From an uncultured Prevotella sp. (GTDB taxonomy: Bacteria > Bacteroidota > Bacteroidia > Bacteroidales > Bacteroidaceae): 9,568 nucleotides of DNA. This document shows, piece by piece, positions 7,207 to 9,568 of the stretch. Where the stretch lies: positions 1 through 9,568 of the forward strand of contig CAKPWR010000079.1 in NCBI GenBank assembly GCA_934196725.1, in the 5' to 3' direction. The position numbers were made by a program, and so were the translations under genes. Position 1 is the stretch's first letter, and every line of letters begins with the position of its first letter. The notes under the pieces are model-generated. The model saw only the letters and a program-made list of their open reading frames with translations. It made no database searches and had not been told where the DNA came from.

Positions 7207-8772
7207 TTATTCTTCCTTGATAATCCAATCGCTGATAGTGCGCTGGGTGCTGTCAAAACTGATACCGATTTTTACCAGTCGCTTGCCTTCAGCATGATAT
7301 GGCAGCATATAACCCTTTTCATCTATCTGTGCCAAAGCCTCCTCAGCACTCTTATCAACCTTCAGTTCGAAGACGTATATCGTATCTGGCATGTGCATCA
7401 CAGCATCAGCCCTGCCGATGGCGCTCTTCACCTCTGTGTGGATATAGATGTTAAGGAAACTGAACATCAGATAGAAGATGGTCTGATAATGCTTCTCGCT
7501 ATGATTCTCCAGATCGTATGGTATCGTTGCCATGTAGGTGCGCATGTGTTCCAATGCCGCCTCAATGTCATTTCGGTAAACAGCCTTGCTGAATCCCAGG
7601 AGGAAGGCATCATTGTCGGAACGGCGAGGATTCACATAATGGGGAATCAGGGAATTGAGCAAGCCGTTACGCACCTCCCGGTTTGGAACGCCCAGCGTAT
7701 ATTCCTGGAACATCGGATTATACTTCTTGATGGTCAGATAGCCACTCTGATAAAGCAATGGCAGGGCATCGGTCATCTCCTCTGTTGATTGGTCGAAGGA
7801 GTTCAGTACCGCCTCCTGACTCTCCAAAGTTGCCAGATTGACGTGATACTTATCCAGCAGTTTCAAGAGAAAAGATGGCGTGCCGGAACCAAACCAGTAT
7901 GGAGCTATGTCACGAGCATTCAAAGCCTTTACCAGACTGAACGGGTTGAAAATATCCTCTGATTTCTTGCTGAAATGATAGCCGTCGTAGAATCTCGTCA
8001 GTTCTGCCAGGCATTCCTCGTACGTCATGCCAAGGGCTTCGCCCAATGCTGCCACATCCGGTTTCATCTGCGTGGTAAGCTCGGTCTTGCTGATGCCGCA
8101 GATGGCGGAATACTGGTCGAACATGCTGATGTTGTCGAGATTATTCAACTCGCTGAAGATGCTGAGCTGCGAGAACTTGGTGATACCGGTGATGAAGGTG
8201 AACTCCAGATATGGGTCGAGCATCTTCAGAGGACTGTAGAAGTTCTGCATGATGCGGCGGAGCGGTAGCAGGTTCTCCTTCTCGTGCACAACATCCAGCA
8301 GAGGGGCGTCATATTCGTCGATGATGACCACAGCCTTTTCGCCCGTCTGCTCGTAAGCACGCTTCACTAGGTCTTTCAAACGGAGATTGGCATCCACCTG
8401 ATGCGTCTTATACCCCCAGATGGTTTCCTGCTCTTCAAGCATATCTGCCAAATATCTTTCCAGCTGCTCTATGCCCATGTGCTTGGCACCGCTCAGGTCG
8501 AAGTGGAATACAGGGTGCTTCACCCAATCCTTCTCGTAATCAGCAATGGCCAATCCTTCGAAAAGTTCCTTTCTTCCCTCGAAGTAGGCTTGGAGGGTAG
8601 AGGCAAAAAGCGACTTTCCGAATCGTCTTGGACGACTCAGGAAGACATACTTCATCTTTTTCTCTCGAAAATCAACAATGTATTGGGTCTTATCTATATA
8701 GAGATAATTGCCCTCTCTGATATTCGAGAATGTCTGTATCCCTACAGGATAGAAATTTACTATTTTTGCCAT
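7207..8772 (-). CDS. AAA-ATPase_like / PDDEXK_9 protein (ATPase-nuclease fusion)
   Basis: Protein of 521 residues. The start is ATG at 8772-8770 with GAAGGA just upstream; the N-terminus ([22 protein letters not shown]) is the standard opening of the family. Residues ~5-210 are the ATPase domain: [12 protein letters not shown] (45-56, Walker A-like, K53) and [10 protein letters not shown] (148-157, Walker B, D152/E153), with FITGITKFS (193-201) behind. The middle ~210-400 is helical, with the FYDGYHF motif at 261-267. The C-terminus has a PD-(D/E)XK core: GRADAV (D456), then FELK (E469, K471), followed by QI (482-483) and KGY (486-488), as expected for PDDEXK_9. No signal peptide or membrane helix. 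Known: the family is expanded, often in dozens of copies, in Bacteroidota and Firmicutes; its role is unproven, and defence or mobile-element functions are only speculation. It lies tail-to-tail with the other ATPase-nuclease gene. Full length, no frame break. Confidence 0.9.
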   Translation of the reverse strand: MAKIVNFYPVGIQTFSNIREGNYLYIDKTQYIVDFREKKMKYVFLSRPRRFGKSLFASTLQAYFEGRKELFEGLAIADYEKDWVKHPVFHFDLSGAKHMGIEQLERYLADMLEEQETIWGYKTHQVDANLRLKDLVKRAYEQTGEKAVVIIDEYDAPLLDVVHEKENLLPLRRIMQNFYSPLKMLDPYLEFTFITGITKFSQLSIFSELNNLDNISMFDQYSAICGISKTELTTQMKPDVAALGEALGMTYEECLAELTRFYDGYHFSKKSEDIFNPFSLVKALNARDIAPYWFGSGTPSFLLKLLDKYHVNLATLESQEAVLNSFDQSTEEMTDALPLLYQSGYLTIKKYNPMFQEYTLGVPNREVRNGLLNSLIPHYVNPRRSDNDAFLLGFSKAVYRNDIEAALEHMRTYMATIPYDLENHSEKHYQTIFYLMFSFLNIYIHTEVKSAIGRADAVMHMPDTIYVFELKVDKSAEEALAQIDEKGYMLPYHAEGKRLVKIGISFDSTQRTISDWIIKEE

Positions 8773-8800
8773 ATTCCTTCATGCTTTACGTTTTGCGCTG

Positions 8801-8808
8801 CTAAGTTA
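8801..8808 (-). promoter_or_regulatory. Possible -7 promoter box of the - strand ATPase gene
   Basis: On the - strand the bases read TAACTTAG, one mismatch from TAnnTTTG. The placement gives a leader of about 22 nt before the ATG at 8772. No good -33 TTTG is visible, so the call rests on position and one box. Confidence 0.4.
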
Positions 8809-8953
8809 CAAAGAAAATCCGAATAAACCAAGCATAATGGGTTAAAAATTGAGCCATATACGAAAGTTCCCCAATCTTGGTCGGTTTATGGATAAGATTT
8901 CGATGAGTATAGAATTGAAGTGCTAAAACAGGTACTGCCCACGCCCTTGAAAT

Positions 8954-9011
8954 TACATGGCGATGTAGGAATCTATGCGTCAGGACGTAGGAAAGATTAC
9001 GTCGCCATGTA
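8954..9011. repeat. Inverted repeat spanning array 1
   Basis: TACATGGCGATGTA (8954-8967) and TACGTCGCCATGTA (8998-9011) are reverse complements except for one T/G position, with 30 bases between. It is partly a consequence of the symmetric 22-bp units but is longer than one half-site. It could fold as a hairpin if transcribed. Confidence 0.55.
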
Positions 9012-9033
9012 GTAAAGGCTACGTCGGGACGTA
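8962..9033. repeat. 22-bp tandem array 1 (GACGTA...TACGTC units)
   Basis: Three full 22-bp units begin at 8962, 8984 and 9006, with a partial fourth at 9028. Each unit opens with GA(T/C)GTAG or CATGTAG, continues GGAA or TAA, and ends in T(A/G)CGTC. A degenerate preceding unit (8940-8961, ending ATTACATGGC) can be aligned. GACGTA and TACGTC are reverse complements, so each unit has internal dyad symmetry and unit junctions do too, for example TACGTC-GG-GACGTA at 9020-9033. Confidence 0.7.
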
Positions 9034-9102
9034 TTTTTGGGGGTATCTATAAGGTTTCATATCAGATATTTTTTCAGATTTACCGTCGAGTTTATACGCA
9101 CA

Positions 9103-9129
9103 CGAAAAAAGTTTTTTCGCGAAAAAAGT
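9103..9129. repeat. Overlapping A/T-tract palindromes
   Basis: CGAAAAAAGTTTTTTCG (9103-9119) is a perfect inverted repeat with a single central base, and TTTTTTCGCGAAAAAA (9112-9127) is a perfect 16-bp palindrome overlapping it. The segment CGAAAAAAGT also occurs as a direct repeat at 9103-9112 and 9120-9129, 17 bp apart. Such A-tracts bend DNA and could extrude cruciforms; no function is shown. Confidence 0.65.
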
Positions 9130-9193
9130 CTCAAAGTATCATCTTTTTGCTTAAAAACATGTGTAATTATCTGATACGTAATGATATATAGGA

Positions 9194-9230
9194 ATGATAC
9201 TTTTCGGATTACTTTACAAAAAAGTATCAT
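9194..9230. repeat. Inverted repeat ATGATACTTTT / AAAAGTATCAT
   Basis: Arms 9194-9204 and 9220-9230 are perfect 11-bp reverse complements around a 15-nt spacer. The right arm is also the first unit of the AAGTATCAT array, so the array starts with a dyad. A further single AAGTATCAT lies at 9134-9142. Confidence 0.65.
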
Positions 9231-9338
9231 CGAAGTATCATAAAATCGGGAGAAGTATCATGAAATTGGCATCGAAGTATCACCAAATCATCATAAAACC
9301 ATCACGAAATCGTCATGAAGCATCATGCATAATAGCGA
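9222..9338 (+). repeat. Iteron-like array 2 (AAGTATCAT units, ~20-22 bp period)
   Basis: AAGTATCAT or a variant occurs at 9222, 9233, 9253, 9275 (AAGTATCAC), 9297 (AACCATCAC) and 9318 (AAGCATCAT). The steps are 11, 20, 22, 22 and 21 bp, close to whole helical turns. Between the cores, (G/A/C)AAAT(C/T) recurs. Units become more degenerate to the right. The arrangement resembles protein-binding iterons, but no replication or partition gene is in the window. Confidence 0.65.
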
Positions 9339-9366
9339 AGCCGCCGACCCGCAAGAAGTGCCCAAA

Positions 9367-9476
9367 AACATCCTGCACTTTGGGCACTCGATGCCCACAG
9401 TACGGGCAACGAGTGCCCGTTACTTGGTCTGTCGATGCCCATCACTTGGTCCCTGAGTGCCCACTTGACGGGCACA
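9367..9476. repeat. 22-bp tandem array 3 (TGCCC / GGGCA units)
   Basis: TGCCC occurs at 9392, 9414, 9436 and 9458, each exactly 22 bp apart. GGGCA occurs at 9382, 9404 and 9470, also multiples of 22 apart, with degenerate GGTCT and GGTCC in the two skipped positions (9426, 9448). That gives five 22-bp units starting at 9367, 9389, 9411, 9433 and 9455; units 2 and 4 begin CGATGCCCA, units 3 and 5 begin GAGTGCCC, and an ACTTGG or ACTTTG core recurs. Another GTGCCC is at 9358. Markedly G/C-richer than its surroundings. Confidence 0.75.
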
Positions 9477-9512
9477 GACTGACCACTTAATGGTTGACTT
9501 TTCCTGATTTCA

Positions 9513-9568
9513 GTAGACACTTTTTTACTTTATAAACTAGAAAGGTAGACACTCTCAATTTTATAAAA
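9513..9568. repeat. Direct repeat at window edge (GTAGACACT ... TTTATAAA)
   Basis: GTAGACACT occurs at 9513-9521 and 9545-9553, 32 bp apart, and TTTATAAA follows each at 9529-9536 and 9560-9567. A looser GTTGACTTTT lies 20 bp before the first. The second copy runs to the window end, so this may be the edge of a longer tandem array or of a mobile element. Confidence 0.45.

Larger units (their letters stand above)
8809..9568. other. Repeat-dense intergenic region without a credible gene
   Basis: No frame in these 760 bp has family-like protein sequence; the open frames at 9194-9490 (+) and 9323-9520 (-) simply translate DNA repeats. In order it holds a featureless A/T-rich stretch (8809-8940), a 22-bp ACGTA-type array, a spacer, A/T-tract palindromes, an AAGTATCAT-type array, a G/C-rich TGCCC/GGGCA array and a GTAGACACT direct repeat at the edge. 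Base composition shifts from A/T-rich to G/C-rich and back within about 300 bp. No tRNA or CRISPR structure was seen. Confidence 0.7.

Noticed and set aside
7132..7788. 218-residue + strand open frame opposite the AAA-ATPase_like gene
   Set aside because: Antisense shadow of a gene with clear domain motifs throughout; the translated sequence has no recognisable motif.
8823..8889. ATAAACC / GGTTTAT inverted repeat near the - strand promoter
   Set aside because: Only 7 bp with a 52-bp spacer in A/T-rich DNA; easily chance.
9333..9339. TAGCGAA, same as the half-site near the ATPase promoter
   Set aside because: A single isolated 7-mer with no partner or promoter nearby.
8954..9476. CRISPR array
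   Set aside because: Units are about 22 bp and contiguous, without unique spacers of constant length, and no cas gene is present.
9194..9490. 98-residue + strand open frame in the repeat region
   Set aside because: It translates arrays 2 and 3 directly, has no promoter-RBS context or family-like sequence, and its start lies inside an inverted repeat.
9323..9520. 65-residue - strand open frame over array 3
   Set aside because: Pure read-through of the 22-bp repeats; no coding character.

Overview
The window looks like chromosomal DNA of a gut or oral Bacteroidota, most likely Prevotella/Segatella (S. copri-like). The grounds are: paired secreted GH43 arabinanases behind a repeat-containing secreted protein, the layout of a polysaccharide utilisation locus (PUL); a C-terminal 'YNLAGQ...KGVVIVNG' tail of the kind common on Prevotella exported proteins; a Bacteroidota-type -7 box (TAnnTTTG); and generally weak Shine-Dalgarno sequences. 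The species call is inference from family knowledge, not from a database search.

Left part (2-5509, all + strand) is the end of an arabinan-type PUL. It starts inside a large secreted protein built of an Ig-like segment and at least three copies of a ~150-residue beta-rich module (ends 1639). A strong intrinsic terminator follows (1662-1709). Then come an 883-residue GH43 endo-arabinanase (1769-4420), which ends in a further copy of the same module plus a sorting-like tail, and, 27 bp later, a compact 353-residue GH43 endo-arabinanase (4448-5509). The shared module suggests that the first protein binds or displays at the cell surface the same glycan that the enzyme cuts.

Middle part (5510-8808) holds two unrelated but similarly built ATPase-nuclease genes facing each other. 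At 5661-7100 (+) is an ATPase_2/DUF234-type protein and at 7207-8772 (-) an AAA-ATPase_like/PDDEXK_9 protein. Both have Walker motifs at the N-terminus and a PD-(D/E)XK signature at the C-terminus. A hairpin at 7161-7202 separates their 3' ends. The + gene is preceded by a long 25-bp-arm hairpin and a cluster of TAGCG/CGCTA half-sites that runs into its probable promoter. Their biological role is not known from the sequence.

Right part (8809-9568) has no credible gene. It contains three successive, sequence-unrelated degenerate tandem arrays that all have a period of about 22 bp (8962-9033, ACGTA-type; 9222-9338, AAGTATCAT-type; 9367-9476, TGCCC/GGGCA-type), a cluster of A/T-tract palindromes (9103-9129), and a direct repeat (GTAGACACT) running off the window edge. 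This repeat-dense intergenic block is the least explained part of the window.
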